Positions 43,661-54,917 of a stretch of DNA of 64,000 nucleotides are shown piece after piece. The notes beneath the pieces were generated by a model. It made no database searches and was not told the DNA's origin. It saw only the letters and a program-made list of their open reading frames with translations. Made by a program: the position numbers and the translations under genes. Every line of letters begins with the position of its first letter. Positions within the stretch are counted from its first letter, which is position 1. Source of the stretch: Adiantum capillus-veneris (Eukaryota > Streptophyta > Polypodiopsida > Polypodiales > Pteridaceae); assembly GCA_014529385.2 (NCBI GenBank), contig CM043963.1, positions 70,758,412 through 70,822,411 of the forward strand, given 5' to 3'.

Positions 43661-45442
43661 TGCGGATCAGAGCTCTGGATAGCAAGTTATTCAATTTGAA
43701 GATTTTCCCGGGACCGGGTCTGTGTCCACTTGCCCGCATCGGAGGATGCACCATCTGGCATCTTTTTGGCCTCGCCAAGATTCTTGGTGATAGTGTGCAT
43801 CATGCAAATGTAGCAAAAATCAACGGTTCGTCCATCGGATGCTCGGTCAGCAGGATACAGTAGGATGAATCAGGAGCTAATGTTAAGGAGGGGATTAGTA
43901 GATGTTTTCCACCTTTTTTTGCGGCCTCAAATAGCGAGCTTAGAAGGATTAGAAGGTAGCAAGATTGGCATGGTCTGGGACTGACATGATGATGATCTAG
44001 CACGGCTTTACGGCTCGGCCATCGGGTATGTGAGCAGTAAATTGCAATTGTGGGGAGCAAAGGGGAAAAAAATAAAAATGTGGTTTTTAAAGGGTTTTTC
44101 CAACCCATTTCAAGGGAGTGTCTATCTACTGCCACGTGTCGAGATGCAAATCCCACATGGGGGAAAGGTGATGAGCGTGGAGTGTATAAAGGCTGGAACG
44201 CACACCCCTCATAGGCATCGAGTGGAAATGAAGGAGCTTGGAGCTCCGGTGGCAATGGAGTTTGGTGACGGGGCCGCTTTGTGGCCCTGCGTCAATGGCG
44301 CACGCTCACTATCGAGGGCGCCGACGGTTGTAATAGATGATGTGGCAGCACCCGACGGGGGCCGTTCTTGTGTCGTTGGAGGCCCCATTTTTTGAATATT
44401 AGGTGGGGCAGAAATAGCGACCTCGCTAATGCCCCCCTCCTCGGTGCATGGAAAGGGGACGGTCCCGCAAGAGAGAGAGAGCCCGAGGAGGCCGCCATGT
44501 GTACAAGACAAAGGCAAGGGGCCGTTTCAAGGCCGACCAAGCAAAGGAAAAAGGGCGAGCTTAAAGTGGGCACCAAATGCAAGGGTAAGCAAGCCTTTCC
44601 AAGGCTGGGCATGGCAGGACCAAGGAGAGGGTGAGGAAAAAAAGAGAGAGAAAAGAGGACTGGTAGGAGCCGGGCAAAGGTGGTCAAAGGGAAAAATCAA
44701 AAGGAAAGTGCAAGGCTAAGCTCCCCAAATGGATAAAAAATAAAGGGGAAAAAAAAAAGCCAAGGGGCAATAGCGATGTCGCTAATGCACCCCCCCTCAA
44801 GTGCAAAAGAAAGAGAAAGAGAGCAGATGAAGCCAGAGGCGGTTACCTCCTTCCAAAGTTACCAAATGTGAATGCCAAATGGGCCAATGAGAGAGCAAAG
44901 GTCCCCCCACTATAAAGGTCTTTTTTAAATCAAATTAGGGGCTTTTTTTGTGTCGTTTGAAGCTGACAAAGTGGAGCTCTCTGACAAACTAATCCCTTTG
45001 TACTTTTTTCTTGAAAATGGCCATGGTGATGGTAGTGCAAGCCTGTGTACATGCCTTTTGAAGTGCAATCAAGCCACTGTTGCCCCGTCTTACTGTTGTT
45101 TCCCCTTCCCCCCTTGTATTTCTCTTGCTCTGGTGTTTCCCCTTGGTGCTGGCAGTGTGGAAGTGTGTTCCCCCCCTGGATGGATGGTGTTTTGTGTGAT
45201 AGAGTTAGATTGAGCGGCTGTGTGCGTGTGTAAGGGTGGAGACATACCATGACAGTAGGTGTGCGTTGTGTGGTGGACTTGTGGAGTGTGTGAGCAATGG
45301 AAATTAAGCAAGTGGTGGTCTGCTAGTGAGAGGTGTGTTTTTTGAAGGTGTTTTATGAGAGGATAGGGGTGTTGTGGATACCCTGAGCTATAGAGAGGCC
45401 TTTGTGGTTGTGTCCGGTGTGTTCCCCCATTCCCTCTCTCCA
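43661..45442 (+). repeat. Gy-E 5' LTR
   Basis: Similarity with the right copy starts about 43661 (GATAGCAAG / GATGGCAAG) and extends to the GA tract near 44470. The 3' end is CA at 45442, six bases before the primer-binding site. TATAAA lies at 44185-44190, with GCCACGTGTC 45 bp upstream. The left edge is approximate. Confidence 0.75.
44131..44190 (+). promoter_or_regulatory. Gy-E LTR promoter: G-box/ABRE and TATA box
   Basis: GCCACGTGTC at 44131-44140 and TATAAA at 44185-44190. The right LTR keeps both, at 49320-49329 and 49375-49380, with the same spacing. CACGTG with GTC is the plant G-box or ABA-response core, bound by bZIP factors. Confidence 0.55.
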
Positions 45443-45447
45443 TATTC

Positions 45448-45464
45448 TGGTGCCCCCATGAAGC
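45448..45464 (+). other. Gy-E primer-binding site
   Basis: TGGTGCCCCCATGAAGC follows the LTR end by five bases. It resembles the TRG site TGGCGCCCCCACTGAGG, so the two families may use the same or a similar tRNA primer. Confidence 0.65.
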
Positions 45465-45499
45465 AGCACACTGATTGCTTCTAGTTGATCTAAAAGAAG

Positions 45500-46130
45500 C
45501 ATTTTTTCCTGTTTGAAGTCATGGGCCGATTTTCACAGACGAGGAGGGCCCTGACGAGTGGATGCCAGATTTTGAGTTGTATATGCTATTGTTGCGTATG
45601 CCAAACAAGGATAGCAAAATGCATACCTTCCTTTGGTGATGCATGGAAAAGCTAAAGTTTGGTATGAAGCTTTGGAAGGTGAGCCGAGGCAAGCATGGCC
45701 GGCTCTATGGGCGAGGTTGCTTCATGACTTTCGCAAGGAGGCGTCCCCAGTCGAGATGGATGAGAAGCTGAAGGGGCTTAAACAAGATGTAAGTGAAGAG
45801 TTCAATTTGTTTTTGGGTCATTTTGAAGAGTGTTGGGCAGAATTAGCGACAATCATGCAATTGGCTAATGGAGACTACTTTAAGCTGGACAAATTCATGG
45901 CGTGTCTGCACCCCAAGGTGAGAGAGAAAGTCGATTTTGAGAGCCCAAAAAATTACAATGGTGTGGTAGCAATTGCATGGTCGAAGAGCAGAAAGATTAA
46001 AAAAAAGATAGAGCAGGGTGTGTCGGGCTACGAGACGATGGCCCCTTTTCAACCGCAGAGTCCGAGAGAGGCTATGCATGAAGAGAACCACAGGAACTGA
46101 GGTGTAGCTATTGTGCTGCAAAATTAGGTA
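45500..46130 (+). pseudogene. Gy-E Gag capsid
   Basis: The first part (45523-45630) reads GPDEWMPDFELYMLLLRMPN, then a TGA and a frame change near 45630. The open frame 45633-46100 has GKAKVWYEALEGEPRQAWPA and LWARLLHDFRKEASPVEMDE, LFLGHFEECWAEL: the gypsy gag capsid pattern. It ends before the knuckle ORF at 46137. Confidence 0.8.
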
Positions 46131-46136
46131 CGCAAA

Positions 46137-46690
46137 GTGAAAAATTTGTCCGAGCAAATGCAAGAGTTGCGGCTCAACGTGATGGATAGAGGAGAGCCAA
46201 GAGGAGCAAGGGGCAGGGCAAGGCCACTGCCAGGTAGGTGCTACAATTGTGGAGAAGAGGGGCACTATGCACCTGATTGTCCTCAACCACAGAGAGAGAG
46301 AGAGGAGGCATTTACCCGCTATTTGGTAGAGGCCGAGGTCAAGGGCAGTTCAATGGTCCAAGAGAACAAGCAGTGGAAGGTCCTGTGCAACCACCTCCGC
46401 CAACTGAAGGTGAAGTACCAAGAGTAAATATTATTGGGGTAGATAAGCAGGATATCCAGATTTTGGCTAGTAAGAGGGAAAGAATTGAGAGAGAGAGAGA
46501 AATAGATCCAGAAACTAGAGCTGGCAATGGCAAAGAGAAGGTGTACAAAGGTAGAGAGTAGCTCGAGCCTAGAAAAAGAAGGAGACGCCATAAAATCAAG
46601 CAAGTGAATTTCCAATTAGGGCGTGGCTATCCCGAGTACAACCTGGTAAGTGATGTTCAAAATCAAAAAGCAAACATTATTTTTGGTTAG
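46137..46690 (+). pseudogene. Gy-E Gag nucleocapsid and linker
   Basis: The CCHC knuckle CYNCGEEGHYAPDC lies at about residues 33-46 of the 46137 frame. The frame then shifts near 46280 to one with GRGRGQGQFNG and an RNA-binding-like basic/acidic tail ending 46561. It continues to the linker before the protease. Confidence 0.8.
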
Positions 46691-47182
46691 TTGCTAGCTT
46701 TAAATCCAAAATTGAGGCAGCAATGGTCCACAAGTGTTAGCACCAGGCTACTGAGAGCTAAGGGGAATGTGCAAGCAATGCAAAACATGGCTTTGAGGGT
46801 AGGTAACCCGACGGATGTTCTTTTGCTGGTGGATGTGATTATAGAAAAGAGGATGCAGCTAGAGGCCTACATAGACAGTGGAGCATAGGTTTGTGTCATG
46901 ATGGAAGGAGCGATGAAAGAGTCAGGAATCAAGGTAGTAGCCAAGTCGAATGTGCGCATGAGGATGGCCAACCATACTAAAGCCAGGGGTTTGGGTGCGG
47001 CTCAGGATGTGAAGGTCAGGGTGATGGGCATAGAGTGCCTAATAGACTTTTTTGTGATGAAGGTAGGAGATAATGCTTATCCGATCATTTTGGGTAGGCC
47101 ATGGCTTTTGGTGATAGGTGCTAAGCAGGATTGGGAGAGCAAAGCATTCACCTTGCCTGACAAAGAGAAGGGAAGATAGATT
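46691..47182 (+). pseudogene. Gy-E aspartic protease
   Basis: LLALNPKLRQQWSTSVSTRL is the linker shared with Gy-A. The active site YIDSGA is followed at once by TAG (46887-46889). The frame resumes in phase with VCVMMEGAMKESG and ends with AYPIILGRPWLLVIGA, the second protease block. Stop at 47177. Confidence 0.85.
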
Positions 47183-48394
47183 GTGCTTGATTTGAAGACC
47201 AAGGAGAGAAGTTCTTGTCCTATGGAAGTTAAAGATGAAGGCGACATGATGAGCTACGAGTACGAGACAAAGACGGGCTATGATGAAGGCTACACTAGCA
47301 TAGAGGAAGAGGAGAGAAAGGAAGACATGTTGAAGATAGATTCAGATTTATTTGTAGTCACCATAGATGACTCCCCTCCTAAAGAAAAAGGTATGCAGCC
47401 TCAAGCTCATGGTTTAAGCATAGAGGAGGTTTCAAGCATGTTGGGTCAATATTTGACCAAGGGTGAAAAGGAGGGTTATGTTCAGTTGTGTGAGTCCTAT
47501 CCAAACTGTTTTACAACGGAATACAAGCATTTGCATGGTGCAAGAGGGGTAGAGCACAAGATTGTTCTCAAGGAGGGACATAGGCCTATAGCACAAAAGC
47601 TGAGAAGACTAGAGGAAATCCAAAAGGAGTCCCTTTGGTAGGAAATCAATAAGTTTCTGGATGCAGACATCATATACCCTGTGAAAGGGTCAAAGTGCGT
47701 CTCGCGAGTGGTCATAACCCCTAAGAAGAATGGGAAATGGAGGGTGTGTGTCGACTACAAGTCACTGAATGCAACAATCAAAAGAAATCATTATACATTG
47801 CTGTTTCAAGACAAAATACTAAAACAGGTGGTTGGGCACGGGAGATACTTGATTATGGATGGTTTCTCGGGGTATTTTCAGATAGGGGTTGCACTCAAAG
47901 ACCAGTTGAAGACCACATTCATATTGCCATGGGGTTGTCTCCCTTACCGCAGGATGCCGTTCAGATTGGTGAATGCATATGCCACCTTCCAAGATTGGAT
48001 GAACAGGGTATTTGGTCCATACCTGGGCTGCTTTATCAGGGTCTTAGTGGATGATATAGGTTGCTACAATTCAAGATTAGAGAACCTATCAAAGCTGCAG
48101 TTATTCTTTCAAAGGCTTGATGAAGAAGGAGTCCAACTAAACCCCAAGATGTGCAAGCTAGCACAAACTCAAGCACAACTGTTGGGTCATATGGTGTCGC
48201 AAAATAGTATAGAGGTTGATCCAGAGAAGGTGAAGGCGTTGGTGTTGATGGAGTTGCCATCAGATGCTAACGGTTTGGCTTTGTTTGTTCATAAGCTGAA
48301 GTATCTATCACGGTTCTTTTGGATGTTATCACAATACATGCATCCTCTTCAAAAGAGATCTCCGCAGGTGCACGATTATGAGTGGGATGAGTAA
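47183..48394 (+). pseudogene. Gy-E reverse transcriptase
   Basis: Two in-phase frames, 47183-47641 (acidic linker and RT N-terminus) and 47681-48394, are split by a TAG at 47639-47641. Blocks are KKNGKWRVCVDYKSLNATIK, MDGFSGYFQIG (first catalytic Asp), RMPFRLVNAYATFQDWMN and LVDD (122-125 of the second frame). It ends with the start of RNase H. FGL-T-N-A is changed to FRLVNA. Confidence 0.9.
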
Positions 48395-48870
48395 GCTCAC
48401 GAGGCTTTTGATAGGGTCAAGGAAATTTTGTGTCAGCTGCCAGCGGTCTGTCCTCCCAATCAAGAGGAAAACTTCTCATGTCTATGACGGTGGGCACTGT
48501 TGCTATTGGAGTGGTTCTACTACAAAACGTAAAGAAGTTACAAACCAATATACTTTGAGAGAAGGGTGATTAGCCTAGGAGAGGCTACCTACACCGAAGG
48601 AGAGCAATGGGTGATGGATCTGGTCTTTGCTTGCAAGAAGTTTGAGGTGCAGTTAAGTGTGTGCAAGTTATTTGCGTTGAAAGCTGACAATCTATTGCCA
48701 GAGGTAGTGCTACATTTGAAGCCAGGAGGAGGATTATATAGTGGGTGTTGGAGCTACAAGAGTTCAAGTTTGAGTTCAAGGTAGATCACACGAGTCAATC
48801 TCACTTGGCGGACATTCTTCTGAGCAAGGCCATTGATTTGCCAGCCTATCCAAGGGTGGTGCAAGATGAA
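48395..48870 (+). pseudogene. Gy-E RNase H remnant, pol end
   Basis: After a TAA at 48392 the sequence shifts frames repeatedly. Recognisable pieces are KPIYFERRVISLGEATYTEG and VMDLVFACKKFEVQL (RNase H), and VDHTSQSHLADILLSKAI. Integrase does not follow; the polypurine tract is next. Confidence 0.7.
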
Positions 48871-48882
48871 GCTAAGGAGGAG
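48871..48882 (+). other. Gy-E polypurine tract
   Basis: GCTAAGGAGGAG immediately precedes the LTR start TGTGATAACC. Confidence 0.7.
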
Positions 48883-49661
48883 TGTGATAACCTTGGATGG
48901 CAAGTTATGGCTATTTGAAGATTTTTTGGGGACCAGGTCTGTGTCCACTTGTCCGCATCAAAGGATGTGCCATCTGGTATCTTTTTGGCCTTGCTAAGGT
49001 TCTTGTGATAGTGTGCATCATGTGAAGGTAGCACAAATCAATGGTTTGTCCATCGGATGCTCGGTCAGCAGGATACAACAAGATGAAGTTAGAAAATGTT
49101 TTTAACCTTTTTTTGTGGCCTCGGATAGCGAGCTCAGAAAGATTAGAAGGCAACAAGATTGGCACGGTACACGACCGATGCGATGATGATCCGGCACGGC
49201 TTTACGGCTCGGCCATTGGGTATGTGAGCGGTGAATGGAAACTGTGGGGAGCAAAGGGGAAAAAAAAAGTGGTTTTTTAAGGGTTTTTCCAACCCATTTC
49301 AAGGGAGTGTCCATCTACTGCCACGTGTCGAGCGGAAAATCCCACATGGGGAGGAAGGTGATGAGCGCGGAGTCTATAAAGGTTGGAACACACACCTCTC
49401 ATAGGCATCCAGTGGAAATGAAGGAGCTTGGAGCTTCGGCGGCTATGGAGTGTGGTGACAGGGCCCTTTGCGTCCCTGCCCCGGTGGCACGTGCTCACTG
49501 TGGGGGGGGGGCGGCGGCTGTATAATAGATAATGTGGCAGCGCTTGATGGGGTCCCGTTCCCATGGCCGGCCCTTGGAGTCCCTATTTTTTGAAGACTAG
49601 GGGGGAGGCAATAGCGACCTCGCTAATGCTCCCCTCCCTGGTGCATCGTAAGGGGACTATC

Positions 49662-49663
<2 letters not shown>
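48883..49663 (+). repeat. Gy-E 3' LTR, truncated
   Basis: It parallels 43661-44468 up to the point where the left LTR has a short GA run. Here that run has grown to (GA)n and the remaining LTR (about 970 bp) is missing. Confidence 0.8.
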
Positions 49664-49757
<94 letters not shown>

Positions 49758-49785
49758 GAGGGGGGGGGGGGGGGGGGGGGGGGGG
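49664..49785. repeat. (GA)n followed by poly-G
   Basis: About 45 GA units (49664-49754) and then a G-rich run, 25 G at 49761-49785. It lies between the Gy-E LTR and the Gy-D-type LTR. Confidence 0.95.
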
Positions 49786-49795
49786 AAATTAGAGA

Positions 49796-50301
49796 TGATC
49801 TCTTTAGATAGCTAATTCTAGTGTTAGAGTTTACAGCTACTGGTGACTCATTAGTTCAATTAGTAGAACTGGAGGAGAAGATAGAAACTGAACTAGAACA
49901 ATTACATGAACTGAAATACATCTTTCTGAGAAGAGAGACAAACTGAATGACTGGAATTAGTGTTCAAATTTAGATTCAGATTCAGTAAACTGAGAAAGAA
50001 TGGATACAACGTATATCTGACTAAAGTACACTCGACTACTGTATTAGGGATTACAGAGTAAGATTACAAGTGAGGATAATGTAGCTCGAGAACATCTTCA
50101 AGACTACAACCACACAACTAAGAGTAAGAAGTCAAAAGATAAACAGCCCAAAAGTACAGCCAACCCAATTACAATGTAATGAATCCTATTTATAGCCCCT
50201 TGAAGCTACTGTGGTAACCGCCATGGTAATTACTTGGCTGGTCTATTGCTCGGCTTTCAGGAGCTGGTTCCCACCTAGTGAGACTGCCTCCGCCATCTAC
50301 A
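49796..50301 (-). repeat. Gy-D-type 3' LTR (506 bp)
   Basis: Same ends and length as 37643-38148, with frequent substitutions. PPT AGAAAGGAGGGAAGGA (minus) lies directly at its upstream side (50302-50317), so it is a 3' LTR. Confidence 0.85.
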
Positions 50302-50317
50302 TCCTTCCCTCCTTTCT
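50302..50317 (-). other. Polypurine tract of the second Gy-D element
   Basis: AGAAAGGAGGGAAGGA on the minus strand abuts the LTR start TGTAGATGG. Confidence 0.85.
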
Positions 50318-50892
50318 AAGAATTTGGTAGGACTCCAAATTTTTTGAAAAAATCCACTGTCTAATCCTTCTAGAAATATAGCTTTATGCCACATTTCATG
50401 CTTGTTGAGTGCTTGACACCCCTATGATTGTAATTCCAAGGGTGTCCAGCCAAAGAGATACCAACACCTGACTGAGAAAATCCACCATCTGATTTTGAAA
50501 ATTCTTGGAAAAATCCATCGTCTAATTCTGAGAACGGCTGGAAATTTCCTCCATCAAATTCGGAGATGGAACTACCCAGTATCCTTCCACTGAATCCGCT
50601 TCCTTTTGCCCTTAGGTCTTGATGGCGTCTCAGAAGTCCTAGTGTCAGCATTGTCCTTCTGAATGAGTTTGTAAATGGCCTCTTGCTCAAGCTGATCTCG
50701 CCTCTCTGTGGTCATTTTGACTTCATAAGGTGTGAGGGGATGATAAGTTTTGGTGTCAGGATCATAGAGCATGCATATGCCTTTTGTTAGACAAGTTCTG
50801 GCCAATTTGTGACAATGTGAAGCTGTGTGGATCCATCCTTCTGGAAGAGACTGATTTGTTTTGATCCTAGCTTCAAAGAGAATCTCAACCAT
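50318..50892 (-). pseudogene. Second Gy-D element, accessory region, 3' part
   Basis: The frame 50892-50572 has LPEGWIHTASHCHKLARTCL and YDPDTKTYHPLTPYEVKMTT, then a basic end (RPKGKRKRIQWKD). The frame 50690-50370 overlaps it and contains a four-times repeated pattern of S-D-G-G/FSE-D-G-like segments (FDGGNFQPFSELDDGFFQEF). It lies between integrase-distal coding sequence and the 3' LTR, so it is the C-terminal part of the extra Gy-D region. No known domain. Confidence 0.5.
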
Positions 50893-51006
50893 CTCTCTGT
50901 ACTGTGGTCCTAGGCTTGGTTTAGCCGTAATGTCCTTTTCAGGAACTTTACAGGACTTAACAGTGAGTTGCAGCAGCTGGTTTCTGATCTCAATGAGACC
51001 TCTAAT

Positions 51007-51650
51007 CTAGATTTTCCATTGTCCCATACACAACTTGATCCTCTGCACCTCATCTCTTAATTCTTGGAAATCATTTAATTGAAGAGCATCATTGAATAGA
51101 GTTTTCCAGGTTTTCCATTCCACAGTTGATCGCTCATACCAATCTTGAAGATCATCAGTAATCTTATAGTATGTGAGCCAATCCACTGGTTCTGTATGTT
51201 GAGGATATAGTGCTGGAAAAAAACATGGCAACTCCACTTCTGTTGTTGGTAAAGCATACAGGAGCACTGGGGAATCAAGTACAAACTCTAAAAAATTAAG
51301 GACAGCCTGGTTCTCCTGCTGCATTATCTTTTTGGTAACTTTAACCAACTGAAATAATCTCCGGAGAGCAGTTTCCTGTTCTCCTACTATCATTTGAGTT
51401 CGAGGTCCCTTGCTGGTGGTAGTTTGATCTTCAAGAATAGCTCCCACCCTCTGATCGAGAAGTCCCCTAGCAATCTCCATTTGCACCAAGAACTCTTTTA
51501 ATTGACTTCTGACATCTTTCATACATTTATATGTCGTCTTATTCCCTAGCAGGAGCTCTAAGTCCACGGCTAGGGAATGACAATCTATAGTAGAGTGCCG
51601 CTGCCAATGTGGATTAGCTACTTTCTCAGTTAGAGTGTAGTTAGTATTTA
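51007..51650 (-). pseudogene. Second Gy-D element, accessory ORF fragment
   Basis: An open frame of about 214 codons (first 11 codons of the full open frame, 51651-51684, are LTR sequence). It is helical and rich in Leu, Gln, Glu (KEFLVQMEIARGLLDQRVGA; LRRLFQLVKVTKKIMQQENQ) and contains WLTYYKITDDLQDWYER. It probably belongs to the same accessory protein as Gy-D 29421-31488, but a direct overlap was not found. Function unknown. 50893-51006 is linker. Confidence 0.5.
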
Positions 51651-53670
51651 TTAATAGCTGTTTTTTGCCTATCCAAATTTCCATAGTGAGCTACTCACCC
51701 CACCAAAATCATCCAAACACTATGGCTATCCCTACCATTTCACTGTACATAGGAGTGTGTGAGTTAGGGGACTTTCCCCATATTTTCTTGAAAACCCTCA
51801 ATTAGCTAGTCATTGGGCTAGTTGAGCCCAAAAATAAAAAAATAAAAAAGTAAAAGTATATTATGGCCTCTTTCAGTGTAAATATTTCATTGTATATAGG
51901 GCCTAAATATAAGGATTTTTTATAATTATTTTGGTATTTATTTAAATATTTCTACGTAGGTGTGCATTATTTATGCTAAGTATATTGAATCACCATTACC
52001 ATAATTTTTCTTACCATTTTTCATACTCTTTATTTCATATAGAAATGTTTTCATGCAAGCTTCTCTTATTTTTGGTGTAACTCCACCCCAACAAAAATCT
52101 AATTTTTTTTTAAATTTATGTGTGTTTTTTTCACTATTGTGATTTTTCCCTTCCTACATCTATTCTCTTTTACTCTAAAAAATTAGAACACCAAAAATGA
52201 TCATCTCTTTATGGTAGCCTCATAATGAGAGAGATTTAGTTTAACCCCTTTATATTTTTTTCACCTATATTATTTATATTTGACATGTACATATTTTTTA
52301 GACCCCTCAATATTTGATTGCCTTAGTTGTACTATTCACTTATATCTAGATCTCAAGAATATCTTCAATTATAGACCCACAAAATAAGATCAAGGATATG
52401 TGGCATGCATGCATGCACTATGGAGGGCTCACTCTTGGAGGCATGCAAAAGAATCATCCAAAGAAGGACCCCACAAGGACTTTGTGCAGTGGGAAAATAC
52501 AGTCGGTTTTGTTGAATTTTTAAAGGTCACTTGCTCTCCGAATTTGAAAAGGTGAGACAAGCAAAAGTTGTAGCTATTGAGTTAAAATTTTGCCTCAAAC
52601 GTTATCATATTTTTTTGAGCTACGAGCTGTGAACTATGATTTTATTGGTGGACCCCAGTTTGCCCATGCCATGCAGCCACACTCTCTCTTCCACTTTATC
52701 ATTTTCATCTTTCACACACACTTCTTAAGTCATCATCCCCACCTCTCTGCACCCTACTCACCTTCTCCTCAACCTTGAAGAATAAGAGAAACCATGGTGA
52801 ACTCATGTCTCCTACACACAACACCATTCCAAAATTGACCACCTAGTCTCATTTTTCCCTTTCCAAATTACCCATATCTATAAAAAAAACCACAAAATTC
52901 AGCCTCTTCTCTTGAAAGACAACATCATGGTGATTGATTACTCATCTTCAATTACCTTGGCTCCCAAGGAAGGTCAAGAGTGGAGAAAAAATGTATCGTC
53001 AAAGCTAGTGGACCGTCAAACAAGCATCAAAATTGGCCCTACTCAAGACACTTGGAGCATCAACATTGTAAGAAATCCATCTTTTCTTACCTCTTAATAT
53101 TTTTTCTTCATTATTTGTATCCTACATGGATACTCCCATTGTAAATATCCAATTCCATTTGTAGATTAATAAAAATACTAACTCTACTAATTCACTAACA
53201 CTAACCTACTATGAAAAGTCTTATCACCTCCATTTCTCTTCTCTCTCTTTTCTTCATCTATCCCCACCAACTTCTTGATAATTCCAAGCAAAAGAAATTA
53301 AATAAAGTGCTGAAAATCCAACCCAACCATGGTTAGAGGAGTAACCCTAGCCCTCAAAATTGCTATAAAAGGAGGGTGTAGCTAGCACAAAAGAGACGAA
53401 ACCATAAGCAAGAGCGCTATGCTATATCTTGAGAAGCCAAGTTCAACCTCTTGAGAAGAAGATCTTCACTATCAATCTCATTGGCTTATGCATATGTATG
53501 TGTTGTATTAGGGGTGATTAGCAAGGGATCTCTAAGCTATTGTAAGAGAGAGTGATCATTTAATTGGGAGTAGGAAGCCTATCATTTTTCCTACTAGCGT
53601 AAGCCCAACATTTGTTGAATCAAGGAGGGTGGATTTGGATTAAGCATGGATACTTTGTCTCTCTTCCAAC
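51651..53670 (+). repeat. Gy-A-type LTR in plus orientation
   Basis: It starts TAATAGCTGTTTTTTG, matching the Gy-A LTR start (reverse strand of 4864 leftwards), and includes CACTATGGCTATCCCTACC and the shared module at about 52490-52670. TATAAAAGG lies at about 53362-53371, at a distance from the start similar to that in Gy-A. No PPT or coding sequence follows, so it is a solo or truncated LTR. 52200-53650 holds no gene. Confidence 0.7.
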
Positions 53671-54005
53671 GTTGGTGCAGCCAAAGTTGGTCCGAGCTAG
53701 GAGATGGTCTATGCTAGGCAGAGGCAGCATGTGAGTGCAGTGCAGAACGCTAGGGTAGGTACCAAAGCCCTAGGCAGCCCAAGGATAGCGGAGGTGTATG
53801 CTCAAAGTGATTTTTTAGGCCAAAGGTGTGCTGCAAAGAGCCAAGGAGGTTGGTGGCCTACTGTGTCCAAGATGTGAGTTTTATGTGCAAGAATGTAGTG
53901 TTCAGTGTGCTTTCCAAGCCGGTCCAGATGGCTCGTCAAACGGAGCCCCGGTGCTCAAGATATTGCGGTTTAAAGTAAGAGTGTGTAGCAGATCCCCGAC
54001 GGACA
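53671..54005 (+). repeat. Dispersed repeat R1, copy 2
   Basis: Homologous with 43252-43582, sharing GTTGGTGCAGCCAAAGTTGG, GTGATTTTTTAGGC-like and GGTGCTCAAGATATT phrases. No gene. Confidence 0.7.
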
Positions 54006-54050
54006 GGGCAGCTCGGGACAGGTGGCCCGGGTTGATGTAAGTGTATACGT

Positions 54051-54917
54051 TGTGAGCGGGATGGAAACACATAGAACGCCTCTATAATGACCCGAAACAC
54101 ACTCTTGGAAAGATACACACACACACACACTATGGGGCACCACTCGGCTTACACAACACACCTAGCCGAGACAGGGAACACACCGATGGAGCGAGAGGAG
54201 AGAGACTATTCGTTTACCCACTCCACACAGAGAGATACACATACACACACACTCAAAAACTCAGCTCAAAAGAGGAGAATTTCTGATGTTTAGATACAAT
54301 AGAGCTTGGGCCAACACCAATGGGGCAAGCAGCTCACACAATACGGGTAAAATATGCCAGATACAATCACAAACTGGAGCAGAAGCTTCGCTCATAGGAG
54401 AAACTTACACAGCAAAAACATAAGAAAAAGAGTGAAGAATCTGGCAGAATGGACAGCGCCATTGCGTCCGGAACGGCCCAAAACCCCAATCTACAATGTC
54501 AAAGTGCTCAAATCCGACCTCGGATGAACAGTTTACGGCCAAAACAGGCTCCAAAATGAGGAAAAACACACCTGCGGCTGTTCCTCCTCTCTTCTCCACG
54601 TTTTTTCTGGTCTTCTCTCTGTTTTTTCAGTTCCCACACTTAGCTTTATTAGTTGGGCACTCGTGGCCTTTTAGATGACCTCAAACGGACCCCGAACAGG
54701 CCAAAAACTGACCTCGCAGTGCATAGTTGTCACCTTTTTGCATCATCCGCACACCTGGCACTCAGTTTTTCCAAATAATGCATCCCACAACCACGTGAAG
54801 TGGCCCCAAAAAGTGGTCCTCATGATGACCTTTCTGCATAAGTATCACAAGAAAACACCCACGTCGTGTCCATACTTCTCCGCGTGCAAGTATTGACCCC
54901 GTTCGACCTCCTGACGC
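54051..54917 (-). repeat. Gy-F 3' LTR, distal part (split by TRG)
   Basis: Reverse-complement of the body of the TRG LTRs. Starts TGTGAGCGGG on the plus strand, which is the LTR end CCCGCTCACA in reverse. The rest of the LTR lies at 59838-60119. The two pieces total about 1145 bp, close to 1149-1154 for TRG LTRs. Confidence 0.85.

Larger units (their letters stand above)
43661..49663 (+). mobile_element. Gy-E: Ty3/gypsy element lacking integrase
   Basis: 5' LTR, primer-binding site, gag, protease, RT, RNase H, polypurine tract and a truncated 3' LTR follow in plus orientation. Pol stops right after the RNase H tail (HLADILLSKAI) about 70 bp before the LTR, so integrase and second RNase H are missing. 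Sequence motifs of protease linker and RT place it near Gy-A and Gy-F. Confidence 0.85.

Noticed and set aside
45090-45443. Minus-strand His/Thr/Pro-rich ORF
   Set aside because: It lies in the Gy-E 5' LTR, antisense, low complexity, with no homology.
53936-54293. (CA)n/(TG)n tracts as a CRISPR-like or regulatory array
   Set aside because: Simple dinucleotide repeats inside LTRs with varying length between copies.
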